From positions 45,714 through 109,713 of the forward strand of contig NZ_AZEA01000005.1 of the NCBI RefSeq assembly GCF_001435575.1: 64,000 nt of DNA. The letters run 5' to 3'. A program made the position numbers and the translations under genes. The DNA comes from Lentilactobacillus sunkii DSM 19904 (GTDB lineage Bacteria; Bacillota; Bacilli; Lactobacillales; Lactobacillaceae). The notes under the pieces were generated by a model. The model worked only from the letters and a program-made list of their open reading frames with translations, did not search any database and was not told where the DNA came from. This document shows, piece after piece, positions 1-8,151 of this stretch (position 1 is its first letter; each line of letters starts with the position of its first letter).

Positions 1-29
1 CGCTGCTTCATTTTACTTGTAGCTGCCAT
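1..29 (-). CDS. Start of an unidentified gene leaving the window
   Basis: On the minus strand an AAAGGGGAAA ribosome binding site precedes an ATG at 29. Nine codons (MAATSKMKQ) stay open to the window edge. This is too little to identify. It is divergent from the AraC gene and shares with it a region carrying a cre-like site, so a sugar-utilisation gene is plausible but unproven. Confidence 0.35.
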
Positions 30-237
30 AGATACATTTCCCCTTTGGATTAATTAATTATAAACAATGCCGATATAGTTAAGGAGTATCGAAAAATAAT
101 ATGTGTAATTAATTGCAAAAGCATTTATCTTATTTAACGATCAAATTTGTTCATCGTAATCCTGCCCTACCATGGTATTCGTACGAACTGCGCGTTACGG
201 TGGACTCTCTGAACTATTCAACATTGTAATTATAGGC

Positions 238-251
238 TGAAAGCGGTACCA
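238..251 (+). promoter_or_regulatory. cre site upstream of araC-type gene
   Basis: TGAAAGCGGTACCA matches the cre consensus TGWAANCGNTNWCA at 13 of 14 positions. It lies about 57 bp before the AraC start, in the divergent intergenic region 30-307. Carbon catabolite control by CcpA is inferred. No other clear element was seen in that stretch. Confidence 0.5.
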
Positions 252-307
252 TTTATATGGAGTTTTTGTCAAAAAATATGTTATTTTGATTTTTTAGGAG
301 CTTGCTT

Positions 308-1114
308 ATGCGAATTCAATTTATGAGAAAAGGAACCAATTTACCATTGTTTTGTGAAAACATTGGTTATAACTGGAATCAAGAAGATGTGAAACGTCCA
401 AATGGCTACTATTACTATCATTGGCTTCAATCTGAACGTGGAAAAGGGATTGCAACAGTCGATAATCAGACTTTTGAGCTCAATCCTGGGGATGGGTTCC
501 TAATCAGGCCAAACGTTCCCCACCAATACCACAGTGCCTCCCCATATGAAACGTGGATAACAGGATTCTTTGTTATTTCAGGTGATATCATTGATGACTT
601 AATGGAGTTCGTCGGGATCAAAGATTTCCTTTATTTGCCAGAGCTTCATCCTGAGACTTTCTCATTTATTCAAAATAGTTATAATGACTTTTTGAAGGAA
701 GACCTTTCAGCAACATTAATCCAATCCACAAAGATTTATCAATTCATTATGCTGTTAAAAAATGAAAACCAAGGCAGTTTTAATTCATTCGATGATCAAG
801 CAATCATAAATCCAATTACAGACTACATCAGCGATAATTTCGATCATGCAATCACAAATGAAGACCTATCAAAATATACAGGGTACTCAATTTCACACCA
901 AAATAAGATATTTAGGGAACACTATGGTCTTACACCTTTAAAATACTTGGATGATTACCGCCTGAGAAAATCAAAATCATTAATGATGATTCATCCTGAT
1001 TGGCTGATTCAACAGATTGGCGAAGCGGTTGGTTATACGGATATTTCAAGATTTATTCATCAGTTTAAATTATCTAATGGGATTACACCTCACCAATTTA
1101 TTAAGCAAAGGTGA
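308..1114 (+). CDS. AraC-family transcriptional regulator with cupin sensor
   Basis: Sugar-responsive DNA-binding regulator of about 268 aa. An N-terminal cupin-like AraC ligand-binding domain (TFELNPGDGFLIRP, then PHQYHS, about residues 55-80) is followed by a C-terminal pair of helix-turn-helix motifs from about residue 165, with the typical end SRFIHQFKLSNGITPHQF. The ATG at 308 has AGGAG seven bases upstream; an in-frame TTG at 302 sits too close to that site. Neighbours are carbohydrate genes, so its target is probably a glycoside operon, perhaps the divergent gene cut by the window edge. The ligand is unknown. Confidence 0.85.
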   Translation: MRIQFMRKGTNLPLFCENIGYNWNQEDVKRPNGYYYYHWLQSERGKGIATVDNQTFELNPGDGFLIRPNVPHQYHSASPYETWITGFFVISGDIIDDLMEFVGIKDFLYLPELHPETFSFIQNSYNDFLKEDLSATLIQSTKIYQFIMLLKNENQGSFNSFDDQAIINPITDYISDNFDHAITNEDLSKYTGYSISHQNKIFREHYGLTPLKYLDDYRLRKSKSLMMIHPDWLIQQIGEAVGYTDISRFIHQFKLSNGITPHQFIKQR

Positions 1115-1146
1115 GCCGTGACACAATGATTTTTACACGGCAGCCA

Positions 1147-1184
1147 AAAGCCGGCAGGGTTTGCTTTCCCCGCCGGCTTTTTTT
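1147..1184. terminator. Bidirectional terminator between convergent genes
   Basis: A nine-pair AAAGCCGGC/GCCGGCTTT stem with a T run on each side serves the AraC gene and the convergent small-protein gene. Confidence 0.8.
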
Positions 1185-1204
1185 AATTTCCAAATTTTCA
1201 CGCA

Positions 1205-1597
1205 CTATTTTAAAGTTTGTTTTTTTGAGACATTCCCATACTCTTTGTTTTGGTTAGGAACACCGGCAACTGTTTGAAACACATCTGCCAATGACATGTT
1301 TTGGTCAGCAAACTTCTTGTTGAGAATCAATGTCCGGAAATTTTCTATCGACATTTTTTCTTTTTCCTTTGTTGGCAACGGCGCCGAAACATTGTCACCG
1401 GCCAGATTCATTCCTACTGTCAGTGAAATTACAATATTATCGTGCTTATCCAACTTAACAACATAGTGCTCGTAGTAAGAAGGAATGTCGTAAGTTCCGG
1501 TCAATTCCTCGTGCTGCGTAAAATATCTGATAATAAAGTCACGAAATATGTCTTGAGACTTTATAGCAGCTTTCCAATCATTGCTTCTTTCTGCCAT
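1205..1597 (-). CDS. Small unknown protein, transporter-linked paralogue A
   Basis: A 130 aa soluble protein with no signal peptide or membrane segment. Not recognised as a named family. It is clearly paralogous to the products at 1648-2019 and 13221-13601: all share DWK near the N-terminus, DFI..YF..H, LTG.Y..PSYYE.Y, G.N....N/S.APLP, I..FR.L.L.KKF.DQ, and SL.DVF. This copy has a longer basic tail (KKQTLK). It is last in the operon after the GPH transporter and paralogue B, with an AGAGG ribosome binding site before its ATG. A role in transport or in handling the imported glycoside is inferred only from the repeated gene order. Confidence 0.75.
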   Translation of the reverse strand: MAERSNDWKAAIKSQDIFRDFIIRYFTQHEELTGTYDIPSYYEHYVVKLDKHDNIVISLTVGMNLAGDNVSAPLPTKEKEKMSIENFRTLILNKKFADQNMSLADVFQTVAGVPNQNKEYGNVSKKQTLK

Positions 1598-1647
1598 TTC
1601 TTCAACCTCTATTTTGGGTTTATCGCATTCACAAATTAAAACAACTG

Positions 1648-2019
1648 TTAGTTGTTATCATCGTTTGCATCAGGGACACCGGCAACTGTCTGGAAAACGT
1701 CTGCCAATGACATGTTTTGATCGGCAAACTTTTTATGAAGAACCAGGTTACGGAAGTCTTCGATCGTCATGGTTTCTTTTTGCTTAAATGGAAGTGGTGC
1801 TGAAACATTACCGCTGCCACCCGTTTGATTCATCCCGGTAACCAGGGTAATCACAATTCCTTCACGACTGTCCAACGTAACCGTGTAATGCTCATAATAT
1901 GAAGGAATGTCATATGATCCGGTCAATTCTTTGTGGTCTCTGAAGTAATTGGTGATAAAGTCCTTGAACGCATCCTTTGACTTCAGTGCTTCTTTCCAAT
2001 CCATATTTTTGTCTGACAT
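1648..2019 (-). CDS. Small unknown protein, transporter-linked paralogue B
   Basis: A 123 aa cytosolic-looking protein, closest to paralogue A (identical stretch KKFADQNMSLADVFQTVAGVP) and more distant from the copy at 13221. AAAGGAGAT precedes the ATG. It follows the GPH transporter by 92 bases that contain a hairpin, and paralogue A follows 50 bases later. Conserved aromatic and charged residues (PSYYEHY, DF) suggest a compact folded domain. The A/B pair looks like a recent tandem duplication. Function unknown. Confidence 0.75.
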   Translation of the reverse strand: MSDKNMDWKEALKSKDAFKDFITNYFRDHKELTGSYDIPSYYEHYTVTLDSREGIVITLVTGMNQTGGSGNVSAPLPFKQKETMTIEDFRNLVLHKKFADQNMSLADVFQTVAGVPDANDDNN

Positions 2020-2056
2020 ATTGACTTATCTCCTTTATTTTCATTCGGTAATACCA

Positions 2057-2094
2057 AACGGCATGGCCCGATCGGTTTCCGGAGACATGCCGTT
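2057..2094 (-). other. Intercistronic hairpin between transporter and small gene
   Basis: AACGGCATG and CATGCCGTT form a nine-pair stem with about 20 bases of loop. No T run follows, so it is probably not a full terminator. It may protect the transporter mRNA end or set the ratio of transporter to small proteins. Confidence 0.5.
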
Positions 2095-2111
2095 TTAAGT
2101 TAACGCGCTAA

Positions 2112-3707
2112 TTAAGATTGTTTCTGAAATTTAGGATCATCGTTCTTCTTCCAGAAATCAATTGAATCATAATCCACACCGGTTAAGTCTTCACAGACTT
2201 CCTTGGTATGTGGATCAACTTCTTTAGGACTACCACCCTTTTGGAGACGACCCAATTCTTGGGCAAGAACTTTAAAGGTCTTCTTGCTTAAGTGGAAGCG
2301 AGCTGCAAAGAACATCGCCAATAAGATCATGAAACCGACCCCACCGGAAACGATGAAGATAATCATGTTTGTAGCACTGGCAGGCTGTGATACAGCACCG
2401 CTGGCTGACTGACGGAAGTGAGCAAAGTCAAGTAAGTATCCGGCAACAACTGATGCCAAGCCTTGACTGATTTGGTTAATGAAAGTCATAACTGAGGCAA
2501 ATAATCCGGCACGGTTTTTACCAGTAACCAAAGTATCCAAATCAGGAATGAATGGGAAGACATTCCATGGCGCGAAGTACAGGATGTACAGACCAACTTC
2601 GTAGAATGACATCCCAACAATCAACCAAACCATCATGTGGGCTGGACGAGTCATGGCAACGAAAGCCCAGTTGATGGCACTAATGAGAATTAATGAGTAA
2701 CCAAACAGGTAAAGTGTCCGATAAGAAAACTTTGTAACGGCAAATCCAGCGATAATGGTAACGGGGATTGACACAATACTCAATGATTGTAAGAATCCGG
2801 AGGTACTGGTTGACATCTTTAATACATAAACAATGTAATAAACAAACACAGTTGAGAATAAGATCGTTGCGAAGTAAGAACTTAAGTAAATACCCATGTG
2901 AAGTCTGAAGGTCTTAATCTTGAAAGTCGAGAAGTAATTCTTCAATTCTGACTTCAGGTTAGGCTTTTCACCATTATTTTCTTCAAGCGCTTCAGCTTCC
3001 AACTTCTTGGCTTCTGCCTTGGTTACAAAATGCTCCCAAGTTGTGTGGTAAGTCACTAAGATCAAGAAGAAAGTGGCAACTGAGAAGATTACCTGCATAA
3101 TGAGGTATGGTTCTGGTGATGTCTTTGGGAAGAACTTGAATAATTGAGCTGGAATGAATTGAGTTAACATTCCACCTAATCCGGCAAGTACCATCCGAGT
3201 CGTTGACATCTTAGTCCGCTCGTTGAAGTCTTTGGTCATTTCGTTTGGAAGAGTTTCCCAAGGAATCTGAAGGGTTGACATCAAGACAGTTACAATCAGG
3301 TAAGTAACCAGGTAGTACCAGAAGCTCATCCCGGCAACCCACATTGTAATGGCAATCAGCACTGATGGCGCAGCTGCCAGAATGAAGATGTGTCGACGGC
3401 CAAACATCCGACCGAGCTTGTACTTATAAATGTTGTCTGAAATGTTACCCATAACCAGGGAAACAATGGCATCAGCCACACGACCGATTAAGAAGATGGT
3501 GGCACCTTGCCCAGCCGTTAAGCCGGCGAATGTGGTGTAGAAGAACATCAACCAGGCACCAACTAATCCCTGCATTGAAATACTGAAGAATGAGAATGCA
3601 CCAAATCCTAATGATCGCCAAATTCCGATTTTTCCACGACTTTTATAAATGCGTTTGTTGGCATATTCATCCCAACCGTCGTGAACAACTTGCTTTTGAT
3701 TGTCCAT
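2112..3707 (-). CDS. GPH-family glycoside/hexuronide:cation symporter
   Basis: A 531 aa polytopic membrane transporter of the glycoside-pentoside-hexuronide family within the MFS. It has about 12 hydrophobic segments. GRVADAIVSLVMGNISD and the following GRMFGRRHIF match the conserved first cytoplasmic loop of GPH carriers, and PWETLPNEM fits the helix 4 region. A hydrophilic linker lies at about residues 230-250. The C-terminus is long and charged but is not a PTS IIA domain. The ATG has AAAGGAG upstream. It heads an operon with two small unknown paralogues. A strong promoter with cre and a palindromic operator lies 230-260 bases upstream, the same design as for uxuA. Uronate-containing oligosaccharides are the likely substrate. 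Confidence 0.85.
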   Translation of the reverse strand: MDNQKQVVHDGWDEYANKRIYKSRGKIGIWRSLGFGAFSFFSISMQGLVGAWLMFFYTTFAGLTAGQGATIFLIGRVADAIVSLVMGNISDNIYKYKLGRMFGRRHIFILAAAPSVLIAITMWVAGMSFWYYLVTYLIVTVLMSTLQIPWETLPNEMTKDFNERTKMSTTRMVLAGLGGMLTQFIPAQLFKFFPKTSPEPYLIMQVIFSVATFFLILVTYHTTWEHFVTKAEAKKLEAEALEENNGEKPNLKSELKNYFSTFKIKTFRLHMGIYLSSYFATILFSTVFVYYIVYVLKMSTSTSGFLQSLSIVSIPVTIIAGFAVTKFSYRTLYLFGYSLILISAINWAFVAMTRPAHMMVWLIVGMSFYEVGLYILYFAPWNVFPFIPDLDTLVTGKNRAGLFASVMTFINQISQGLASVVAGYLLDFAHFRQSASGAVSQPASATNMIIFIVSGGVGFMILLAMFFAARFHLSKKTFKVLAQELGRLQKGGSPKEVDPHTKEVCEDLTGVDYDSIDFWKKNDDPKFQKQS

Positions 3708-3917
3708 GATTATAATAATCTCCTTTTCTTAATTATATCCGATGAAACCTACTGTGCCACATTGGCAGTGAACCGCTTTCAATAATCAACGCAGTTCTGA
3801 AAGGTTACGACGCTCAATGGATTAAATGAAAATTCAGGTAAAATAGCAATACTTCCAATCCATCAGTCGTGACAACAAAACTGTTGTATTTCAGTTATCA
3901 TTTATTGAAATACTAAA

Positions 3918-3935
3918 ATACTAATATATTAGCAT
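3918..3935. promoter_or_regulatory. Palindromic operator, probable GntR site
   Basis: ATACTAATATATTAGCAT is an almost perfect 18-bp palindrome (core CTAATATATTAG). It sits just downstream of the -10 of the GPH transporter promoter. Near-identical sequences lie at 7268-7285, 7289-7306 and 15202-15219, always in promoters of this island, next to a GntR gene. Confidence 0.7.
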
Positions 3936-3939
3936 CTTT

Positions 3940-3968
3940 ATAATAACGCTTGTTGAAAACGCTGTCAA
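3940..3968 (-). promoter_or_regulatory. Promoter of the GPH transporter operon with cre
   Basis: On the minus strand TTGACA (3963-3968), a 17-base spacer and TATTAT (3940-3945) form a strong sigma-A promoter. The cre site TGAAAACGCTGTCA at 3954-3967 matches the consensus at all 14 positions and covers the -35 and spacer. The remainder of the 356-base gap (3708-4063) holds a long 5' leader and the GH115 terminator. Confidence 0.8.
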
Positions 3969-4008
3969 TCATTAATTCCAGTTTTATTGACTTTTTTAAT
4001 CATCGTAT

Positions 4009-4044
4009 AAAAAAGGCTCTTACCCCACTACAGAGGTAAAAGCC
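4009..4044 (-). terminator. Terminator of uxuA-GH115 operon
   Basis: On the minus strand GGCTTTTACC and GGTAAGAGCC form the stem, followed by TTTTTT. Confidence 0.85.
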
Positions 4045-4063
4045 AGTCATTTGATCTTTACAA

Positions 4064-6088
4064 TTAATAGTCCTTGTCGCCTTTTAAGCGCAAAGCCATT
4101 TCATCATCACTATAAGCCTTATGCGTATTGGACAGCAGCATAACCTTGCCATCACTTGGCAGCATCAAGTATTGACGTTCCCATTGATCTTCATCGGGAC
4201 CATCGCCAATAATTCTGACGTAGTTTCGTAAGGTCTTAAGGGTGTCGATTGCCAACGTAATGTTGGTGTAGCAGTCATTATCGTAAATGTGTGCCCACTT
4301 CTCGGTTGGGTTATGGTGCCAGGCAGTCACAATCACCCGCAGGCTGTCAATCGCATCACTGAGAGACAGGAACGACTTGAGGCTGTCCCCATCACTGAAC
4401 TCGTCAAAAGCATCAATCGTGAGTTGAAGGGATTTGATTGAATAACGATGAATCGCAATGCTCAACCAGATGTCATTGAAGAATCTGCCACGATCGTCCT
4501 CAGGCAGCTGCTTCATCAAAATTTGGGCATCCGTATCCAACTTGGCAAATGGTGCAATATGCGGCTTGATCATGTTGGAAATCATTGCCAATTGATCACC
4601 AAGCTTTTTATTACCGGTTACCCACTCCATCTCAGGAAGCTTGTCCTCATGATTCAACCAAGTTCGGATCAACTTTCTCAGCGTATACTCGTAGAACTCA
4701 TCGCCGGCTTTTTGGTCTTCAATGTCACGATAGTTAAAAGTGGTCTCAAAGTATTTCAAGTAAACATCGGCAATCTCTTGCTGGTGTGACCCATAGAAGT
4801 GATCCACATATTCAGCAAGAATCTCCTTATTTGATTTAAGCTTGAAGTCCTCACGCCATGATTGAGCCACTAACCAAATATAGAAGATGTGTGGTTTAAT
4901 ACTACCAGTATTACACATAACCAGATCATCCATACCGGCTTTTCTGACTTCAGTAAGTTGATTAGCAACATAATGTGGGTCAATTTGAAGCAGGGTTAAG
5001 AAATTAGAGGCCTGCAAATCATGGAAGGCCACATGATAGTAAATGCCTTGAGAAATCGCATTATCTTTGGCTGAAAGAACCTCGGAACGGGGATCATCGT
5101 TGCCTTGACGACGTGAAACCATCGTCCCGTAACCATTATCTGCCCAAATTTGAATAACGTCTTTTGGCAGTTTTAATAAGCCAGCATTGTAGATAGCGGT
5201 CGTTTCACCATAGATGTTGGTTGAGCAAATGGCATCTGGAACCGCCTTTTTGACCATATCATACTGCAGCTTAATGACCGAATTAATCACGTCAGCCTTG
5301 TCTTGAAGGGTGTACTCACGATCTTCATCAGCCCAGAATGGTCGGTCTCCCTGGCCACGAAAGCCAATGTTGAAAATGGTGTTGGTTCCTTTTTGGCGGT
5401 CAATACTCTCCTGCCAAATTTTCTTGAATAGATCCGGGTGTTTGAGATAAGATGCTTCCAAATCAGGATAGACCCGTGAGAACATATCGGCACCAAGCGG
5501 TTCGGCATGGTGATGAGCAATCGTTAAGCCCATTGCTGCTGCAAGTTTCCGGTTGGAATGGGCATTCTTGTCAGTTCCAGGAATAACCACGTTGCCACCA
5601 CATCTGAGCAGGGTTTCAAAGATCAGCTTCCAGACATACTCATTGGATTCGCGGTATTCCCAGTTATTGAACAGCAACTCATCATTGACGAACCAGCCAC
5701 GGTACTTAACGTGGTAATTTTGCATCTTGAGTGAGTCAAAGTCCGACCATTCAATTGTGTCGTGCTTGGTTGTCTTTGTATCCAACCAGAACCAGAAGTT
5801 ATCAATGCCCAGCACACTTCTTGAAATTGCGAGGGCACCATACATCACGCCGAGCGCTGTATAGGCAGTCACTTTAACGTGTTCTGAATCAATGAGCTTA
5901 ACGGCATATTCATCAGAACTGCCATTGCCATCCCCACTTAAAGTTAAAGTGATTAGATTTTTAGGCCCATTACCAGTGACTGTTTTATCAATATCCCGCT
6001 CCAAAATACTAACAGCGTTTCTTAATACTTCGTTGCTGAAATCAGTTTGAACAGCGGTATTTTTTGAAATTACAAATTTTGTACTCAA
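4064..6088 (-). CDS. GH115-like alpha-glucuronidase
   Basis: A 674 aa cytosolic glycoside hydrolase, with no signal peptide. YRGWFVNDE (about residues 128-136), a following GGNVVIPGTD segment and HHHAEP resemble GH115 xylan alpha-1,2-glucuronidases. Known GH115 enzymes are often longer, so this is a compact form lacking some C-terminal domains. It does not resemble GH67. The start is TTG with GGAAGGAT upstream. It follows uxuA by 37 bases in one operon, which fits release of glucuronic or 4-O-methylglucuronic acid from imported oligosaccharides. Family assignment is from motif reading; catalytic residues were not confirmed. Confidence 0.75.
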   Translation of the reverse strand: MSTKFVISKNTAVQTDFSNEVLRNAVSILERDIDKTVTGNGPKNLITLTLSGDGNGSSDEYAVKLIDSEHVKVTAYTALGVMYGALAISRSVLGIDNFWFWLDTKTTKHDTIEWSDFDSLKMQNYHVKYRGWFVNDELLFNNWEYRESNEYVWKLIFETLLRCGGNVVIPGTDKNAHSNRKLAAAMGLTIAHHHAEPLGADMFSRVYPDLEASYLKHPDLFKKIWQESIDRQKGTNTIFNIGFRGQGDRPFWADEDREYTLQDKADVINSVIKLQYDMVKKAVPDAICSTNIYGETTAIYNAGLLKLPKDVIQIWADNGYGTMVSRRQGNDDPRSEVLSAKDNAISQGIYYHVAFHDLQASNFLTLLQIDPHYVANQLTEVRKAGMDDLVMCNTGSIKPHIFYIWLVAQSWREDFKLKSNKEILAEYVDHFYGSHQQEIADVYLKYFETTFNYRDIEDQKAGDEFYEYTLRKLIRTWLNHEDKLPEMEWVTGNKKLGDQLAMISNMIKPHIAPFAKLDTDAQILMKQLPEDDRGRFFNDIWLSIAIHRYSIKSLQLTIDAFDEFSDGDSLKSFLSLSDAIDSLRVIVTAWHHNPTEKWAHIYDNDCYTNITLAIDTLKTLRNYVRIIGDGPDEDQWERQYLMLPSDGKVMLLSNTHKAYSDDEMALRLKGDKDY

Positions 6089-6125
6089 AGTATATTCATC
6101 CTTCCATTAACGGAACAGCTGAGAA

Positions 6126-7208
6126 TCAACTTTTAGCCTTTTCCAGTGCTTCCCACAATCCGAGCAGATACGTAATCCCGAGTGCCCGATCGTAGAGCCC
6201 ATATCCTGGACGGCCGTCTTCATCCCAAATATTGCGACCATGGTCCGGACGAATATAGCCATCGTAATCAGTATCATGCAATGCCTTCATGATTTCAAAC
6301 ATATCCAATGAACCTTCACTGGATGGATGAGCTGACTCATGGAAGTCACCCTGCTTGTTAACAAACTTGATGTTTCGAACGTGCATGAACGGTACCCGGT
6401 CCTTAGGTACGAATTCGCGGATAATTGCCGGTAAGTCGTTATTCTGGTTCTCACCAAGGCTTCCAGTACAGATTGTAAAGCCGTTGTATCGTGACTCGTA
6501 CAGCTTTTCAATTCTGAGCATGTCATCGCGGTTCTTGAAAATCCGTGGTAGACCAAACAATGGCTTCGGTGGATCATCCGGATGCATTGCCATTCGAACA
6601 TCATACTTCTCACAAACCGGAATAACGGCATCGAGGAAGTACTTCAAATTCTCCACCAATTTATCTTCATCGACATCTTTATATGCGTCAAATAAATCTT
6701 GGAGGGCTGCCAATCGTTCAGGTTCCCAACCAGGAAGTGAGAAACCGTTTGAACCGGATTTCATGTGGGCCATCAATGCTTCTGGATCTTTAGGCAGCTT
6801 GGCTTGTTCATACATCATCGCATTTGAGCCATCGGCCAATTGATGATGCAGATCAGTTCTTAACCAGTCAAAGACCGGCATGAAGTTATAACAGATAACC
6901 TTGATGCCCACTTTCGAAAGGTTTTTAATTGTTTGAATGTAATTTGCGATGTACTTGTCGCGGCTTGGCAGGCCAATCTTGATGTCATCATGAATGTTGA
7001 CTGACTCAATCACCTCAAGCTTTAAGCCGGCATCGGTCACTTGTTTTTTTAATGCATTGATCTTGTCTTGCGGCCAAACTTCGCCCACAGGAACATCAAA
7101 CAACGCACCAACTACTTGTTTGGTTTGAGGAATCTGACGGATCTGTGATAAGGAAATGTCATCGTCCTTTTCACCGAACCAGCGGAATCCCATCTTAATC
7201 TGTCCCAT
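6126..7208 (-). CDS. uxuA: Mannonate dehydratase
   Basis: Converts D-mannonate to 2-keto-3-deoxy-D-gluconate in hexuronate breakdown. The 360 aa length is normal. It shows the UxuA start GFRWFGEKDD, the segment CYNFMPVFDW, the metal-site region MAMHPDDPP and HVRNIKF, and the end RPDHGRNIWDE. AAGGAGG precedes the ATG. It is first in an operon with the GH115-like enzyme, divergent from the GntR gene, under a promoter with cre and two palindromic operators. No uxaC, uxuB, kdgK or kdgA is found in this window, so the rest of the pathway must be elsewhere. Confidence 0.92.
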   Translation of the reverse strand: MGQIKMGFRWFGEKDDDISLSQIRQIPQTKQVVGALFDVPVGEVWPQDKINALKKQVTDAGLKLEVIESVNIHDDIKIGLPSRDKYIANYIQTIKNLSKVGIKVICYNFMPVFDWLRTDLHHQLADGSNAMMYEQAKLPKDPEALMAHMKSGSNGFSLPGWEPERLAALQDLFDAYKDVDEDKLVENLKYFLDAVIPVCEKYDVRMAMHPDDPPKPLFGLPRIFKNRDDMLRIEKLYESRYNGFTICTGSLGENQNNDLPAIIREFVPKDRVPFMHVRNIKFVNKQGDFHESAHPSSEGSLDMFEIMKALHDTDYDGYIRPDHGRNIWDEDGRPGYGLYDRALGITYLLGLWEALEKAKS

Positions 7209-7267
7209 TATTTCCTCCTTGAAAAGACATGATACAATTTAGTAAATGAAGAATACTTTAGTAAATA

Positions 7268-7306
7268 TTGCTAATATATTAATCTAGTATTCTAATATAT
7301 CAATTA
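7268..7306. promoter_or_regulatory. Two palindromic GntR-type operators before uxuA
   Basis: The 18-mers at 7268-7285 and 7289-7306 each contain CTAATATAT[T/C]A and differ by a few bases from the near-perfect palindrome at 3918-3935. Their centres are 21 bp apart, so they lie on the same DNA face. They sit between the uxuA promoter and its start, consistent with repression. Two TTTAGTAAAT copies lie just downstream (7238-7247 and 7257-7266). Confidence 0.65.
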
Positions 7307-7311
7307 CTTAA

Positions 7312-7340
7312 AATTTACCACCATGTGTAACCGCTGTCAA
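7312..7340 (-). promoter_or_regulatory. uxuA promoter with cre
   Basis: On the minus strand TTGACA (7335-7340), a 17-base spacer and TAAATT (7312-7317). The cre site TGTAACCGCTGTCA (7326-7339) is a 14 of 14 match over the -35 and spacer. It lies between uxuA and the divergent GntR gene and could affect both. Confidence 0.7.
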
Positions 7341-7432
7341 TGGTAAGCGACAATTTCTTTCAACATCCTATAAATCTTTCCCTGCTTAGTGGTACAATTA
7401 GAATGCTAATACAACAAATAATGAGGTTTAAT

Positions 7433-8098
7433 ATGCAAAGCTTAAATGAAGTCGCTTATGAAGCTATTTTAAACGACATTTTAAAATTAAAATTTTTGCC
7501 TGGTGAAAAGATCCAGGATAAGACGCTGATCGACCGTCTAAATATCAGTCGCACCCCTGTTCGGGAAGCCATTTTACGCCTAAAAAATGACGGCTTGATG
7601 ATGACCGTTCCCCAAAGCGGCACATATGTGACTAAGATCAGTCTGAGTAGCGCCCTAAATGCCCGTTTTGTCCGCCAGAGTGTTGAACGGAGTATTGTCA
7701 GTGAAGCGGCAAAGAAAATGTCAAAGATGGATATTCTCGACAGCCGAACCGTTATCAGCAAACAGCAAATTGCAGCTGAAGAGCACAATGCAGTCGACTT
7801 CTTCTACTTGGATAATGATTTTCACAAAAGCTTTTATAAAGCTACGAACCGTCTGCAAGTGTGGGATTGGCTCGAAAATCTGTCACTCCAGCTTGATCGT
7901 TACCGATTCCTGCGAATCCAGCAAACCAACATGCCGCTTGATGAACTCATCAAGGAGCATACGGAAATCCTGGATGCCGTGGAAGCTCATGATGCTGATG
8001 CCGCTGAAAAGTATGGCTTTAATCATTTGAATTTGATGCTTGCCGAAAAAGATGAATTGATTAAACAATTTCCAAGTTATTTTGCTGATGAAAACTAA
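7433..8098 (+). CDS. GntR-family (FCD-type) regulator of uronate genes
   Basis: A 221 aa transcription factor. The N-terminal winged helix (SLNEVAYEAIL, then ISRTPVREAILRLKNDG at about residues 38-55) is typical of GntR proteins. The helical C-terminal half with DNDFHKSFYKAT and HLNLM fits the FCD ligand-binding domain of the FadR subfamily, which includes the hexuronate regulators UxuR and ExuR. The ATG at 7433 has GAGGT upstream; a longer in-frame start at 7340 overlaps the uxuA promoter and lacks a binding site. Divergence from uxuA and the shared palindromes in three island promoters suggest it is the local repressor. Confidence 0.85.
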   Translation: MQSLNEVAYEAILNDILKLKFLPGEKIQDKTLIDRLNISRTPVREAILRLKNDGLMMTVPQSGTYVTKISLSSALNARFVRQSVERSIVSEAAKKMSKMDILDSRTVISKQQIAAEEHNAVDFFYLDNDFHKSFYKATNRLQVWDWLENLSLQLDRYRFLRIQQTNMPLDELIKEHTEILDAVEAHDADAAEKYGFNHLNLMLAEKDELIKQFPSYFADEN

Positions 8099-8109
8099 AG
8101 ATCATATCA

Positions 8110-8141
8110 AAAAATCCTACCATGAAATTGGTAGGATTTTT
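8110..8141. terminator. Bidirectional terminator
   Basis: AAAAATCCTACC/GGTAGGATTTTT stem between the convergent GntR and DUF2264 genes. Confidence 0.85.
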
Positions 8142-8151
8142 GTGTTATTGA

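Noticed and set aside
3768..3781. cre-like GTGAACCGCTTTCA before the GPH gene
   Set aside because: Only the right half fits; the left half is shifted by one base, and a perfect cre exists at 3954.
6355..6843. 162-codon plus-strand frame inside uxuA
   Set aside because: Antisense to a well-conserved enzyme; no ribosome binding site.
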